A stretch of 64,000 nt of DNA from Streptomyces barkulensis (GCF_002843305.1 NZ_PGSG01000093.1:1-64000); one strand, 5' to 3'; shown: positions 14,017 to 22,530, counted from the stretch's first letter. Notes: generated by a model not told the origin, from the letters alone. Made by a program: numbers and translations.

Positions 14017-14157
14017 CTGGATGTGCTCCGGTGTGTGGAGGTTTCGAGGCGTGCGGGCGCGCGGACGCGGCCGCGGGGCCGCCGGGCCCGGGAGGACGGG
14101 AGCGGCGCAGGGGGTGCGGAGGTGCGGAGGCAGGTCCGGGAAGGGAGTGGAGGGGCG

Positions 14158-14763
14158 CTACCGCTCGCCGGACGGGGAGGCCCCCGCCTCACGACGCTCG
14201 CCCAGGAGCACGCCGTCGCGGCCGTCCTCCTCGGCGAGCCGGACCTTGACCGTCTCCCGCAGCGACGTGGGGAGGTTCTTGCCGACGTAGTCGGCGCGGA
14301 TCGGCAGTTCGCGGTGGCCGCGGTCGACCAGGACCGCGAGCTGCACGGCGCGGGGCCGGCCGATGTCGCCGAGCGCGTCGAGCGCGGCCCGGATGGTGCG
14401 GCCGGAGAAGAGCACGTCGTCGACCAGGACGACCAGGCGCCCGTCGACGCCCTCGGCCGGGATCTCGGTGCGGGCCAGGGTGCGGGCGGGGCGCATCCGC
14501 AGATCGTCGCGGTACATGGTGATGTCGAGTGAGCCGACCGGCAGCGGGCGGCCGGTGATCTCCTCCAGCTTGGCCCCCAGCCGCCTGGCCAGGTGCGCGC
14601 CGCGGGTGGGGATGCCCAGGAGGACCACGTCGTCGGCGCCCTTGGCGCGCTCGACGATCTCGTGGGCGATGCGGGTGAGGACCCGCGCGATGTCCGGCGC
14701 CTCCAGTACGGGGCGGACCGGGGCGGAACCGTTGCCGTCCAGTTCTCCCATGGATGTGTCCAC
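14158..14763 (-). CDS. pyrR: pyr operon regulator / uracil phosphoribosyltransferase-like protein
   Basis: UMP-responsive RNA-binding regulator of pyrimidine genes; many homologues also have uracil phosphoribosyltransferase activity. The PRPP-binding motif VVLVDDVLFSGRT is intact, as are GIPTRGAHLARRL and SLDITMYRDDL. I chose GTG 14763, ten bases after AAGGAGG; ATG 14751 is an alternative. First gene of the pyr operon. Its own leader carries the RNA site that it is expected to bind. Confidence 0.95.
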   Translation of the reverse strand: MDTSMGELDGNGSAPVRPVLEAPDIARVLTRIAHEIVERAKGADDVVLLGIPTRGAHLARRLGAKLEEITGRPLPVGSLDITMYRDDLRMRPARTLARTEIPAEGVDGRLVVLVDDVLFSGRTIRAALDALGDIGRPRAVQLAVLVDRGHRELPIRADYVGKNLPTSLRETVKVRLAEEDGRDGVLLGERREAGASPSGER

Positions 14764-14771
14764 GGTAAACG

Positions 14772-14808
14772 GACCTCCTTCCCCGCCTCACGGGACGGGC
14801 CTTAAAGG
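14772..14808 (-). promoter_or_regulatory. PyrR-binding RNA hairpin overlapping the pyrR ribosome site
   Basis: The leader RNA (minus strand) contains GUCCCGUGAGGC at 14796-14785, which fits the PyrR recognition consensus ARUCCNGNGAGGYU through its core. It sits in a hairpin: CCCG pairs with CGGG, CC with GG, around a CGUGA loop with a bulged U. A lower stem UCCUU/AAGGA would include the Shine-Dalgarno AAGGAGG. PyrR-UMP binding should therefore block pyrR translation, the mechanism known in mycobacteria. A weak extended -10 (TGGTACCGT, near 14830-14838) could start this leader. Confidence 0.8.
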
Positions 14809-14973
14809 ACGTCGGATGGTGCGCCGTCAACGGTACCAGCCTGTCCGGGGCTGTTCGGACGGGCTGCCCGGAAGGCTGTCCGGGCGTTCGCTCCGGGCGC
14901 CCGCCGGGCCGCCGCGCACCCGGGTGCGCGGGCCCGCGCCTCCCGCGCACCCCCCGGTATGGACCGGCCCGGC

Positions 14974-15002
14974 TTGACGCCGTACATTACGCTGCGTAAC
15001 AT
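14974..15002 (+). promoter_or_regulatory. bldD promoter with BldD operator
   Basis: TTGACG (14974-14979), a 17-base spacer and TAACAT (14997-15002) form a good promoter. Inside it, 14986-15000 reads ATTACGCTGCGTAAC, a perfect match to the BldD consensus NTNACNCWGNGTNAN. The operator covers the spacer and most of the -10, so BldD bound with c-di-GMP would repress its own gene. A second half-symmetric element, TCACAGTGA, follows at 15002-15010. Confidence 0.85.
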
Positions 15003-15038
15003 CACAGTGAGTTACGAAGACGTCCTCCGGGGAGCCAT

Positions 15039-15539
15039 ATGTCCAGCGAATACGCCAAACAGCTCGGGGCCAAGCTCCGCGCCATCCGCACCCAGCAGGG
15101 GCTCTCCCTCCACGGTGTCGAGGAGAAGTCCCAGGGCCGCTGGAAGGCGGTCGTGGTCGGCTCGTACGAGCGCGGCGACCGTGCCGTGACCGTGCAGCGG
15201 CTGGCCGAGCTGGCGGACTTCTACGGCGTCCCGGTGCAGGAGCTGCTGCCGGGCAGTACGCCGGGCGGAGCCGCCGAGCCGCCGCCGAAGCTCGTTCTGG
15301 ACCTGGAGCGGCTGGCCCACGTGCCTTCCGAGAAGGCGGGCCCGCTGCAGCGGTACGCCGCGACGATCCAGAGCCAGCGCGGCGACTACAACGGCAAGGT
15401 GCTGTCGATCCGCCAGGACGACCTGCGCACCCTCGCCGTCATCTACGACCAGTCGCCCTCGGTGCTGACCGAGCAGCTCATCGGCTGGGGTGTGCTGGAC
15501 GCCGACGCCCGTCGCGCGGTCCAGCACGAGGAGGCCTGA
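15039..15539 (+). CDS. bldD: BldD, c-di-GMP-responsive master repressor of development
   Basis: DNA-binding repressor that holds Streptomyces in vegetative growth; a c-di-GMP tetramer dimerises its C-terminal domains. The 166-residue protein has an N-terminal helix-turn-helix (about residues 8-68, with LGAKLRAIRTQQGLSL and the SYERGDRAVTVQRL recognition region). The C-terminal domain carries the RGD-x8-RQDD c-di-GMP signature intact (RGDYNGKVLSIRQDD). GGGGAG precedes the ATG. It diverges from pyrR. Confidence 0.97.
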   Translation: MSSEYAKQLGAKLRAIRTQQGLSLHGVEEKSQGRWKAVVVGSYERGDRAVTVQRLAELADFYGVPVQELLPGSTPGGAAEPPPKLVLDLERLAHVPSEKAGPLQRYAATIQSQRGDYNGKVLSIRQDDLRTLAVIYDQSPSVLTEQLIGWGVLDADARRAVQHEEA

Positions 15540-15640
15540 GGCCCCCCCGCGGCACCGGCGCCACCGGGCGGGACCTTCCGTGCGAGGGTTCCGCTCCCGG
15601 TGGCGGTCGCGTTCCGCGCCGTTGCCCGGGGGATCCCGGA

Positions 15641-15687
15641 CGGCGAGGGGCCCGGGACACCCGACGGGTGTCCCGGGCCCCTCGCCG
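15641..15687. terminator. bidirectional terminator between bldD and nusB
   Basis: A 22-base-pair perfect stem (15641-15662 and 15666-15687) with a GAC loop, placed between the convergent ends of bldD and nusB. It is near symmetric, so it should serve both genes. Confidence 0.85.
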
Positions 15688-15738
15688 CTTCTGGGGACCG
15701 TGAGGTCCTTGAGATACGGCCGCCCCGGCCCGAACCGC

Positions 15739-16167
15739 TCAGACGCGCTTCAGCGTCGGTTTGAGTTCCTTCAGCCGGCCCAGCAGGCCGTTGACGAAGG
15801 TCGGGGAGTCGTCGGTGGAGAACTCCTTGGCGAGCTGCACCGCCTCGTCGATCACCACCGCGTCGGGTACCTCGTCCTCCCAGATCAGTTCGTACGCGCC
15901 GAGCCGCAGGAGGTTGCGGTCCACCGACGGCATCCGGTCCAGCGTCCAGCCGACGGCGTAGGTGGCGATCAGCTCGTCGATCCGGTCCGCGTGCTCCGCG
16001 TACCCCTCGACGAGCTGCATCGTGTACTCACCGACCGGCGGCTGCCGCTCGTCGGTCCGCGCGTGCCGGATCCAGTCCGCCAGCACGGCCGTCACGGCGC
16101 TGTCGCGCTGGTCGGCCTCGAACAGGATCTGGAAGGCCCGTTTACGTGCCTTGCTGCGGGCTGCCAC
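15739..16167 (-). CDS. nusB: transcription antitermination factor NusB
   Basis: All-helical RNA-binding protein that, with NusE/S10, forms the rRNA antitermination complex. The sequence opens with SKARKRAFQILFEAD and contains the diagnostic RNLLRLGAYELIW and AVQLAKEFSTDDSPTFVNGLL. 142 residues; GTG start only two bases after the efp stop, so expression is coupled. Confidence 0.96.
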   Translation of the reverse strand: MAARSKARKRAFQILFEADQRDSAVTAVLADWIRHARTDERQPPVGEYTMQLVEGYAEHADRIDELIATYAVGWTLDRMPSVDRNLLRLGAYELIWEDEVPDAVVIDEAVQLAKEFSTDDSPTFVNGLLGRLKELKPTLKRV

Positions 16168-16169
16168 GG

Positions 16170-16736
16170 TTAGCTGTTCACCCGGCCGAGGTACTCGCCG
16201 GAGCGGGTGTCGACCTTGATCTTCTCACCGGTGGTGATGAAGAGCGGAACGCCGATCTCGTAGCCGGTCTCCAGCCGGGCGGGCTTGCTGCCGCCGGTGG
16301 AGCGGTCGCCCTGGACGCCCGGCTCGGTGTACTCGATGACCAGCTCGACGGCGGCGGGCAGTTCGATGAACAGCGGGTTGCCCTCGTACACGGCGACCGT
16401 GCACTCCTGGCCCTCCAGCAGGTAGTTGGCGGCGTCGCCGACGACCTCGGGGGTGATGGGCATCTGGTCGTAGGTCTGGGTGTCCATGAAGACGAAGTCG
16501 GCGCCGTCCTTGTAGGAGAACTGCATGCCGCGCCTGTCCACGGTGGCCGTCTCGACCTTGGTGCCGGCGTTGAAGGTCTTGTCGACCACCTTGCCGGAGA
16601 GCACGTTCTTGAGCTTGGTGCGGACGAAGGCGCCGCCCTTGCCGGGCTTGACGTGCTGGAACTCGACTACGGACCAGAGCTGGCCCCCGTCGAGCTTGAG
16701 CACCATGCCGTTCTTGAGGTCGTTCGTGGTGGCCAC
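16170..16736 (-). CDS. efp: translation elongation factor P
   Basis: Relieves ribosome stalling at polyproline stretches. Start GTG 16736 (then ATTNDLKNGMVL) has AGGAGA ten bases upstream; an in-frame extension to 16784 lacks this. 188 residues in three beta-barrel domains. The tip loop reads KPGKGGAF, with the lysine that protrudes into the peptidyl-transferase centre. No EF-P modifying enzyme is recognisable nearby. Proline-rich proteins are frequent here, including the P-loop protein two genes upstream. Confidence 0.96.
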   Translation of the reverse strand: MATTNDLKNGMVLKLDGGQLWSVVEFQHVKPGKGGAFVRTKLKNVLSGKVVDKTFNAGTKVETATVDRRGMQFSYKDGADFVFMDTQTYDQMPITPEVVGDAANYLLEGQECTVAVYEGNPLFIELPAAVELVIEYTEPGVQGDRSTGGSKPARLETGYEIGVPLFITTGEKIKVDTRSGEYLGRVNS

Positions 16737-16793
16737 GGTCGCGGAATCTCCTGAGACTGCTGCTGCGGAAGACCGAAGGACCACGCCCCCGTG

Positions 16794-17912
16794 TCACAGG
16801 GCGAGCAGTTCCTTGGTCGTGATGGTGAGTAGCTCCGGTCCGCCGTCTGCCTGCGGGCGGACGACGAGCGTGTCGTCGATCCGGACGCCGCCCCGTCCCG
16901 GGAGGTGGACCCCCGGTTCGACGGTGACCGGCACACAAGCGTCCAGTTTACCCATGGCCGCGGGCGACAGCCGAGGGTCCTCGCCGATTTCCAGCCCCAC
17001 GCCGTGCCCGGTGCCCGGTTCCAGGACGTCACCGTACCCGGCCGCCTCCAGCGGATGGCGGGCGGCCCGGTCGACCTCACGGTACTCCGTCCCCGGCAGC
17101 AGTGCCTCCCGCCCGGCGCGCTGGGCCGCGAAGACCAGCTCGTACAGCTCGATCTGCCAGTCGGCGGGGGCCGGGCCGATGACGAAGGTGCGGCCGATCT
17201 GGCAGCGGTAGCCGCGGTAGCGGGCGCCCAGCCGCACGCTCAGGAAGTCGCCCTCCTCCACCCGCCGGTCCCCGGGCCGGTGGCCGGGCAGGCCGGAGTT
17301 GCGGCCGGTGCCGACGCAGGTGGGAAAGGCCGGGCCGTCGGCGCCGTGGTCCATCAGGCGCCTCTCCAGCTCCAGCGCCAGATGGCGTTCGGTGCGGCCC
17401 ACCAGGATGGACTCCAGCAGCTCGCCGAGTGCGTGGTCGGTGATCTCCGCGGCGACGCGCAGCGCCGCCAGCTCCTCCTCGTCCTTGACCAGGCGCTGCT
17501 GCTCCACGGCGCGGCCCAGGCCGGTCAGGCGCAGCCGGGGCGCGGCCGCGGCCAGGGCCCGGTGCCGGGCCACGGTGAGGTCGTGCTCCTCCACCGCCAG
17601 CAGGGCCGTTGTGGTCCCGGCAGCCGCCAGTTCGGCGGCGGCGACGGCCGGGTCGGGCGCGTCCCCGGGCAGGACGGTGCAGCGCAGGTCGCCCGTGGTG
17701 CACGGCGGCCCGGTGCGTCCGTCGGTGACGGGCGCGGCCGGGCTCAGCAGGGTGTCGCGGCCGTCCGCCCCGAGCAGCAGGACCGCTCCGGGGACGGACC
17801 AGCCGGTCAGATAGCGGACGTTGGCGGGCCGGGAGACCAGGGCGGCCTCTCCGCCCGCCGCCGTCCAGCGGTCGCGCAGTCGGCCGCGGCGGGCCACGTA
17901 CACCTCGGACAT
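16794..17912 (-). CDS. M24 (aminopeptidase P-like) protein with lost metal ligands
   Basis: The fold is that of Xaa-Pro peptidases: an N-terminal creatinase-like domain (residues 1-135) and a C-terminal pita-bread domain. The family normally binds two metals through Asp, Asp, His, Glu, Glu. Here His303 (GTGHGVG) and Glu332 (VEPGVHL) remain, but the two Asp positions read Arg227 (VRLGA, usually VDFGA) and Gln238 (CQIGRT, usually SDITRT), and the last Glu is Asp346 (RIDD). It is therefore probably not a normal metallopeptidase. Start ATG 17912 after CAGGGG. It precedes efp by 57 bases. Confidence 0.88.
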   Translation of the reverse strand: MSEVYVARRGRLRDRWTAAGGEAALVSRPANVRYLTGWSVPGAVLLLGADGRDTLLSPAAPVTDGRTGPPCTTGDLRCTVLPGDAPDPAVAAAELAAAGTTTALLAVEEHDLTVARHRALAAAAPRLRLTGLGRAVEQQRLVKDEEELAALRVAAEITDHALGELLESILVGRTERHLALELERRLMDHGADGPAFPTCVGTGRNSGLPGHRPGDRRVEEGDFLSVRLGARYRGYRCQIGRTFVIGPAPADWQIELYELVFAAQRAGREALLPGTEYREVDRAARHPLEAAGYGDVLEPGTGHGVGLEIGEDPRLSPAAMGKLDACVPVTVEPGVHLPGRGGVRIDDTLVVRPQADGGPELLTITTKELLAL

Positions 17913-18016
17913 GCCCCTGAGCGTACGCAGCGTGACACGCGGTGGCGTCCCGACACGTCCGGACCGCCCGCCGTCCGGACGCCCCTCCGTACCCGCTGCC
18001 GGCCCGGCCGTACCCG

Positions 18017-18976
18017 CTACCAGCTCGGCGGGCTGGTGAGCGCGCGGGCCACGGCCTCGTCCAGCAGCCGTGCGGTGGTGGCCACGTCCTGCCGGGAGTT
18101 GTCGATGATCGGCAGCCCGGAGCCGTACCAGCCGGCCATCCGGCCGTGGATGCGGGCGACCTCCTCGTCCGACAGCCGGCGGTTGCCGGTGCGCTCGGCG
18201 TTGCGCTCCAGGACGACCTCCAGGCCCGGCAGCAGCACCACCGGGATCAGGCCGGGGCCGACGTGCCGCTTCCAGCCGCCGAGGCCGACGACGGGCCGGT
18301 CGGGGAAGACGGCGTCGTCCAGGATGCAGGAGATGCCGTTGGCCAGGAAGTTCCGGGCGGCGAAGCCGCAGGTGCGGCGGGCGAGACGGTACTGCGCCTC
18401 GGAGTGCTCGTTCCAGCCGGACTGGGGGTCGGCGAAACCGGAGCGCACCCATTCGCGGACGTCGTCCAGGCTGATGTGCGCGGTGGGCACACGGCGGGTG
18501 TCCGCCCAGTACCGGGCGACGGTGGTCTTGCCGGCGCCGGCCGGGCCGATCAGCAGGACGGCGACGGCGGCGGTGTGCACGGCCTCCACCGTGACGGGGC
18601 CGGCGGCCGGGTCGGCCGTGTCCGATATCTGCACCGGTGCGCCGGGCGGCAGCCGGAGGTGGCCGGTGGCGTCCGGGGCCTGGGGCGGGGGCGCGGGGGT
18701 GGGCGCGGAGGCCGGGGGCGGCCCGGCGGGAGGCGCCGCGGGCGGGGCCGCCGGCGGTGCGGCGGGCGGGGCCGGGCGCGAGGGAGGCGGAGGCGGGGGC
18801 GGGGGGACCCGGTGGGGGGCGTTCCAGCCGGGGTGGGCGGCGGACTGCGGGTGCGCGTGGGGGTGTGGCGGGTGTCCCTGCTGGTGTCCCTGTGGGTGTC
18901 CTTGCGGGTGTCCTTGCGGGGAGCCCTGGGGGGAGCCCGAGGGCGGGACGGGCCGCTGCGTCCCGTACTGCTGCAT
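18017..18976 (-). CDS. P-loop ATP-binding protein with Pro/Gln/His-rich N-terminal tail
   Basis: 319 residues. The first ~110 are low complexity: QGHP repeats, then a polyproline run and PPAAPPAAPP-type repeats, probably disordered. From about residue 135 there is a nucleotide-kinase-like domain with Walker A GPAGAGKTT (near 145), a DDVREW segment, DDAVFPD in a Walker B-like position and a lid region RNAERTGNRRLSDEE. This resembles small P-loop kinases of the AAA_33 or zeta-toxin-like type; substrate unknown. The polyproline run would need EF-P, whose gene is two genes downstream. Confidence 0.85.
   Translation of the reverse strand: MQQYGTQRPVPPSGSPQGSPQGHPQGHPQGHQQGHPPHPHAHPQSAAHPGWNAPHRVPPPPPPPPSRPAPPAAPPAAPPAAPPAGPPPASAPTPAPPPQAPDATGHLRLPPGAPVQISDTADPAAGPVTVEAVHTAAVAVLLIGPAGAGKTTVARYWADTRRVPTAHISLDDVREWVRSGFADPQSGWNEHSEAQYRLARRTCGFAARNFLANGISCILDDAVFPDRPVVGLGGWKRHVGPGLIPVVLLPGLEVVLERNAERTGNRRLSDEEVARIHGRMAGWYGSGLPIIDNSRQDVATTARLLDEAVARALTSPPSW
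18871..18918 (-). repeat. 12-bp tandem repeat in the P-loop protein gene
   Basis: Four head-to-tail 12-base units (ggtgtccctgct to ggtgtccttgcg on the plus strand), each giving Gln-Gly-His-Pro-type residues. The third and fourth units are identical. Copy number may vary between strains. Confidence 0.8.
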
Positions 18977-19144
18977 CCGGTCCCAACTCCGTTTCCGTCC
19001 GGTGTGCCGGCCGGGCGCGGTGGGCCCGGCCGGGCGTCACCTCGTCCGTCCGGCACCGAACGGTACCTTCCCCCGGCCGGCGCCGTGTGAACGGTCGGCG
19101 GTTCGAAGTGGTGCCCGCGGCCCGTCCCGGCGCGTCCCGGCCCC

Positions 19145-19600
19145 TCAGCTGTGCGGCCGGTCGCCCGCCAGGGCGCGCAGGGCCAGCTCGTAGGAGCCGA
19201 TGCCGAAGCCGGCGATGGTGCCGGAGGCCACGGCCGCCACGACCGAGGTGTGGCGGAACTCCTCGCGGGCGTGGGGGTTGGAGATGTGCACCTCGATCAG
19301 CGGAGCGGTGCGCTGGGCGGCGGCGTCGCGCATCCCGTACGAGTAGTGGGTGAACGCGGCGGGGTTGAGGACGACCGGGAGGGACGCGTCGGCGGCCTCG
19401 TGGAGCCAGCGGATCATCTCGCCCTCGTCGTTGGTCTCGCGGACCTCGACATCCAGCCCCAGTTCCCCGCCCAGCTCCGTGCACCGCTCGACGAGCCCGG
19501 CATAGGAGGTGGAGCCGTAGACGTCCGGCTCACGGGAGCCCAGACGGCCGAGGTTGGGACCGTTGAGGACCAGGACCCTCCGGGGCGCGGCGGCGCTCAC
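19145..19600 (-). CDS. aroQ: type II 3-dehydroquinate dehydratase
   Basis: Third shikimate step, dehydroquinate to dehydroshikimate. Type II features: LVLNGPNLGRLGSREPDVYG with the catalytic Tyr, NPAAFTHYS, and EVHISNPHAREEFRH with the catalytic His. 151 residues, normal for the family. The GTG start overlaps the aroB stop as GTGA, which fixes the start. Confidence 0.96.
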   Translation of the reverse strand: MSAAAPRRVLVLNGPNLGRLGSREPDVYGSTSYAGLVERCTELGGELGLDVEVRETNDEGEMIRWLHEAADASLPVVLNPAAFTHYSYGMRDAAAQRTAPLIEVHISNPHAREEFRHTSVVAAVASGTIAGFGIGSYELALRALAGDRPHS

Positions 19601-20691
19601 GCGGCGATCTCCGCGTGGGCGGCGAGCAGCATCGCCGGGTCCGGCCCCTCCAGCACGGCGGGCCGGGCCAGGCCGTCCAGGACGATGAAGCGCAGCCGGT
19701 CGCCGCGGGTCTTCTTGTCGACCTTCATCGTCTCCAGCAGCTTGGGCCACTGGTCGCCCCGGTAGGTGACGGGCAGACCGACGGCGGTGAGGACCGCCCG
19801 GTGCCGGTCGGCGGTGGCGTCGTCCAGCCGGCCGGCGATGCGGCCCAGCTCGGCGGCGAAGACCATGCCGACGGCGACGGCCGCGCCGTGCCGCCAGTTG
19901 TAGCGCTCGTTCTTCTCGATGGCGTGGGCCAGGGTGTGCCCGTAGTTGAGGATCTCCCGCCGGCCCGACTCCTTCAGATCGGAGGAGACCACCTCGGCCT
20001 TGACCCGGATGGAGCGCTCGATCAGCTCGGAGGTGTGCGGGCCCGCGGGGGTGCGGGCGGCCTCGGGATCGGACTCGATCAGGTCCAGGATGACCGGGTC
20101 GGCGATGAAGCCCGCCTTGATGATCTCGGCCAGGCCGCTGACGTAGTCGTGCACCGGCAGCGACTCCAGCGCCGCCAGGTCGCACAGCACACCGGCCGGC
20201 GGGTGGAAGGCGCCCACCAGGTTCTTGCCCTCAGCGGTGTTGATGCCGGTCTTGCCGCCGACTGCCGCGTCCACCATGCCCAGCACCGTGGTGGGCACCG
20301 CGATCCAGCGCACCCCGCGCAGCCAGGTCGCCGCGACGAAGCCCGCCAGGTCGGTGGTCGCTCCCCCGCCGACGCCGACGACGACGTCGGTGCGGGTGAA
20401 GCCGGAGGTCCCCAGCGCCTTCCAGCAGTACGCGGCGACCTCGGCGGTCTTGGCCTCCTCGGCGTTGGGCACCTGGATGGCGATGGCCTCGTACCCCTGG
20501 CCCGCCAGGTCCTCGCGCAGCACCTCGCCGGTCTCGGTCAGAGCCTCGGGGTGGATCACCGCCACCCGGCGGGCGTCGGGGCCGACCAGGTGCGGCAGTT
20601 CGTCCAGGAGCCGCTGTCCGACGAGGACGTCGTAGGGCGCGGTGCCCGCGGTGCCGCCGACGGCGATGCGGGTGGGAGGTGTGGTGGTCAT
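19597..20691 (-). CDS. aroB: 3-dehydroquinate synthase
   Basis: Second shikimate step, converting DAHP to 3-dehydroquinate using NAD and a divalent metal. Start ATG 20691 (MTTTPPTRIAVGG), overlapping the aroK stop as ATGA; 364 residues. Signature segments GVGGGATTDLAGFVAATWLRG and TTVLGMVDAAVGGKTGIN bind NAD and substrate, and NYGHTLAHAIE provides a metal His. The DAHP synthase and aroA genes are not in this window. Confidence 0.97.
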   Translation of the reverse strand: MTTTPPTRIAVGGTAGTAPYDVLVGQRLLDELPHLVGPDARRVAVIHPEALTETGEVLREDLAGQGYEAIAIQVPNAEEAKTAEVAAYCWKALGTSGFTRTDVVVGVGGGATTDLAGFVAATWLRGVRWIAVPTTVLGMVDAAVGGKTGINTAEGKNLVGAFHPPAGVLCDLAALESLPVHDYVSGLAEIIKAGFIADPVILDLIESDPEAARTPAGPHTSELIERSIRVKAEVVSSDLKESGRREILNYGHTLAHAIEKNERYNWRHGAAVAVGMVFAAELGRIAGRLDDATADRHRAVLTAVGLPVTYRGDQWPKLLETMKVDKKTRGDRLRFIVLDGLARPAVLEGPDPAMLLAAHAEIAA

Positions 20692-21224
20692 GTGTCCTTC
20701 AGCTCGAGTGCGTCCAGGACCGCCTGGGCGGTCTCCTCCGGGTCGCGGCCGGCGGTGTCGACGACCGCGCGGGCCACCTCGGTGTACAGCGGGCGGCGCT
20801 GCTCCATCAGGGTGCGCCACTGCTTGCGGGGGTTGACCGCCAGCAGGGGGCGCGGGGCGTCCAGTCCGACGCGTTTGACGGCGTCGGCCAGGGCCACGTC
20901 CAGGAAGACCACGGGGAGCCCGGCGAGCAGCTCACGGGTGCCGGCGTCCATGACGGCGCCGCCGCCGAGCGAGAGCACTCCGTCGTGCCCGGCCAGGGCC
21001 GCGCGTACCGCCTCCCGCTCCAGCTCGCGGAAGTGCGGCTCCCCGTCGTCGACGAAGATCTCGGCGATGGCCTTGCCCGCCGCCGCCTCGATGTCCGCGT
21101 CGGTGTCGCGCAGCGCCACTCCCAGCCTGCGGGCCAGTACGGCGCCCACGGTGGTCTTGCCCGCGCCGGGCGGGCCCACCAGGACCACGGCCGGGCCGGC
21201 CTCCCGCGGCCGCCCGGCGCTCAC
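20688..21224 (-). CDS. aroK: shikimate kinase
   Basis: Phosphorylates shikimate. P-loop GPPGAGKTT at the N-terminus, DTDADIE and FRELEREAV for shikimate binding, the SLGGGAVMD loop, and RRPLYTEVA in the lid/C-terminal part. 178 residues. The GTG start overlaps the aroC stop as GTGA and the stop overlaps aroB as ATGA. Confidence 0.96.
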   Translation of the reverse strand: MSAGRPREAGPAVVLVGPPGAGKTTVGAVLARRLGVALRDTDADIEAAAGKAIAEIFVDDGEPHFRELEREAVRAALAGHDGVLSLGGGAVMDAGTRELLAGLPVVFLDVALADAVKRVGLDAPRPLLAVNPRKQWRTLMEQRRPLYTEVARAVVDTAGRDPEETAQAVLDALELKDT

Positions 21225-22405
21225 CGGATCTCCAGGTTGTCGAGGAAGCCGGTCACGTTGCGGCGGGTCTCGGCGACCGAGTCGCCGCCGAACTTCTCGG
21301 CGACCGCGTCGGCCAGCACCAGCGCGACCATCGCCTCGGCGACGATCCCGGCGGCCGGGACCGCGCACACGTCCGAGCGCTGGTGGTGGGCGCGGGTGGC
21401 CTCGCCGGTGGTCACGTCCACGGTGGCCAGCGCCCGCGGCACGGTGGCGATCGGCTTCATCGCCGCCCGCACCCGCAGCACCTCGCCGGTGGACAGCCCG
21501 CCCTCGGTGCCGCCCGACCGCCCCGAGGAGCGGCGCACCCCGTCCTCGGTGGGCACGATCTCGTCGTGCGCCCTGGATCCGGGCACCCGGGCCAGCTCGA
21601 AACCGTCGCCGACCTCCACGCCCTTGATGGCCTGGATGCCCATCAGCGCTCCGGCCAGCCGGGCGTCCAGCCGGCGGTCCCAGTGCACATGGCTGCCCAG
21701 CCCGACCGGCACCCCGTGGGCGACGACCTCGACGACGCCGCCGAGGGTGTCGCCGTCCTTGTGGGCGGCGTCGATCACCTCGACCATCGCCCGGCTCGCC
21801 TCCTCATCCAGGCAGCGCACCGGGTCGGCGTCCAGCCGTTCCACGTCCCCGGGCCGCGGCAGCGTGCCGGCCGGGGCCTCGGCGCCGCCCAGCGCGACGA
21901 CGTGGGAGACGATCTCGATGCCGGCCGTCTGCCTCAGGTACGACCGGGCGACCGTGCCCAGTGCCACGCGGGCGGCCGTCTCCCGTGCCGAGGCCCGCTC
22001 CAGGATCGGCCGGGCGTCGCCCACGCCGTACTTCTGCATTCCGGCCAGGTCGGCGTGGCCGGGGCGGGGCCGGGTCAGCGGCGCGTTGCGGGCCAGCTCG
22101 GCCAGCTCGGCCTCGTCCACCGGGTCGGCCGCCATGACCTTCTCCCACTTGGGCCACTCGGTGTTGCCGATCATGATCGCGACCGGGGAGCCCAGGGTGA
22201 GCCCGTGCCGCACCCCGCCCAGGAAGGTGACCTCGTCCCGCTCGAACTTCATCCGCGCGCCGCGACCGTAGCCCAGCCGCCGTCGCGCCAGCTCGTCCGC
22301 CACCATCTCCGTGGTGACCGGCACGCCGTAGGGCAGTCCCTCCAGCGTCGCCACCAGTGCGGGGCCGTGCGACTCCCCCGCGGTCAGCCAGCGCAACCTG
22401 CTCAA
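21221..22405 (-). CDS. aroC: chorismate synthase
   Basis: Makes chorismate from EPSP with reduced FMN. Conserved stretches: GESHGPALVATLEG, RRRLGYGRGARM, RPGHADLAG, SSGRSGGTEGG and RSDVCAVPAAG. 394 residues. The start codon is TTG (22405-22403), five bases after GAGGAG; no ATG or GTG fits as well. It heads the coupled aroC-aroK-aroB-aroQ run, 125 bases after aroE. Confidence 0.96.
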   Translation of the reverse strand: MSRLRWLTAGESHGPALVATLEGLPYGVPVTTEMVADELARRRLGYGRGARMKFERDEVTFLGGVRHGLTLGSPVAIMIGNTEWPKWEKVMAADPVDEAELAELARNAPLTRPRPGHADLAGMQKYGVGDARPILERASARETAARVALGTVARSYLRQTAGIEIVSHVVALGGAEAPAGTLPRPGDVERLDADPVRCLDEEASRAMVEVIDAAHKDGDTLGGVVEVVAHGVPVGLGSHVHWDRRLDARLAGALMGIQAIKGVEVGDGFELARVPGSRAHDEIVPTEDGVRRSSGRSGGTEGGLSTGEVLRVRAAMKPIATVPRALATVDVTTGEATRAHHQRSDVCAVPAAGIVAEAMVALVLADAVAEKFGGDSVAETRRNVTGFLDNLEIR

Positions 22406-22530
22406 CGGTGCTCCTCAGTCCAGGCCCGTACGTGCTCGGTCCCGATCCTTTCACGATCGCACCGCGGGACCGGCCGTCCGTCCAGCAGGCGGGACGCCCG
22501 TCTCGGCTGCCGGGCTCCCGCTCCGGTGTG

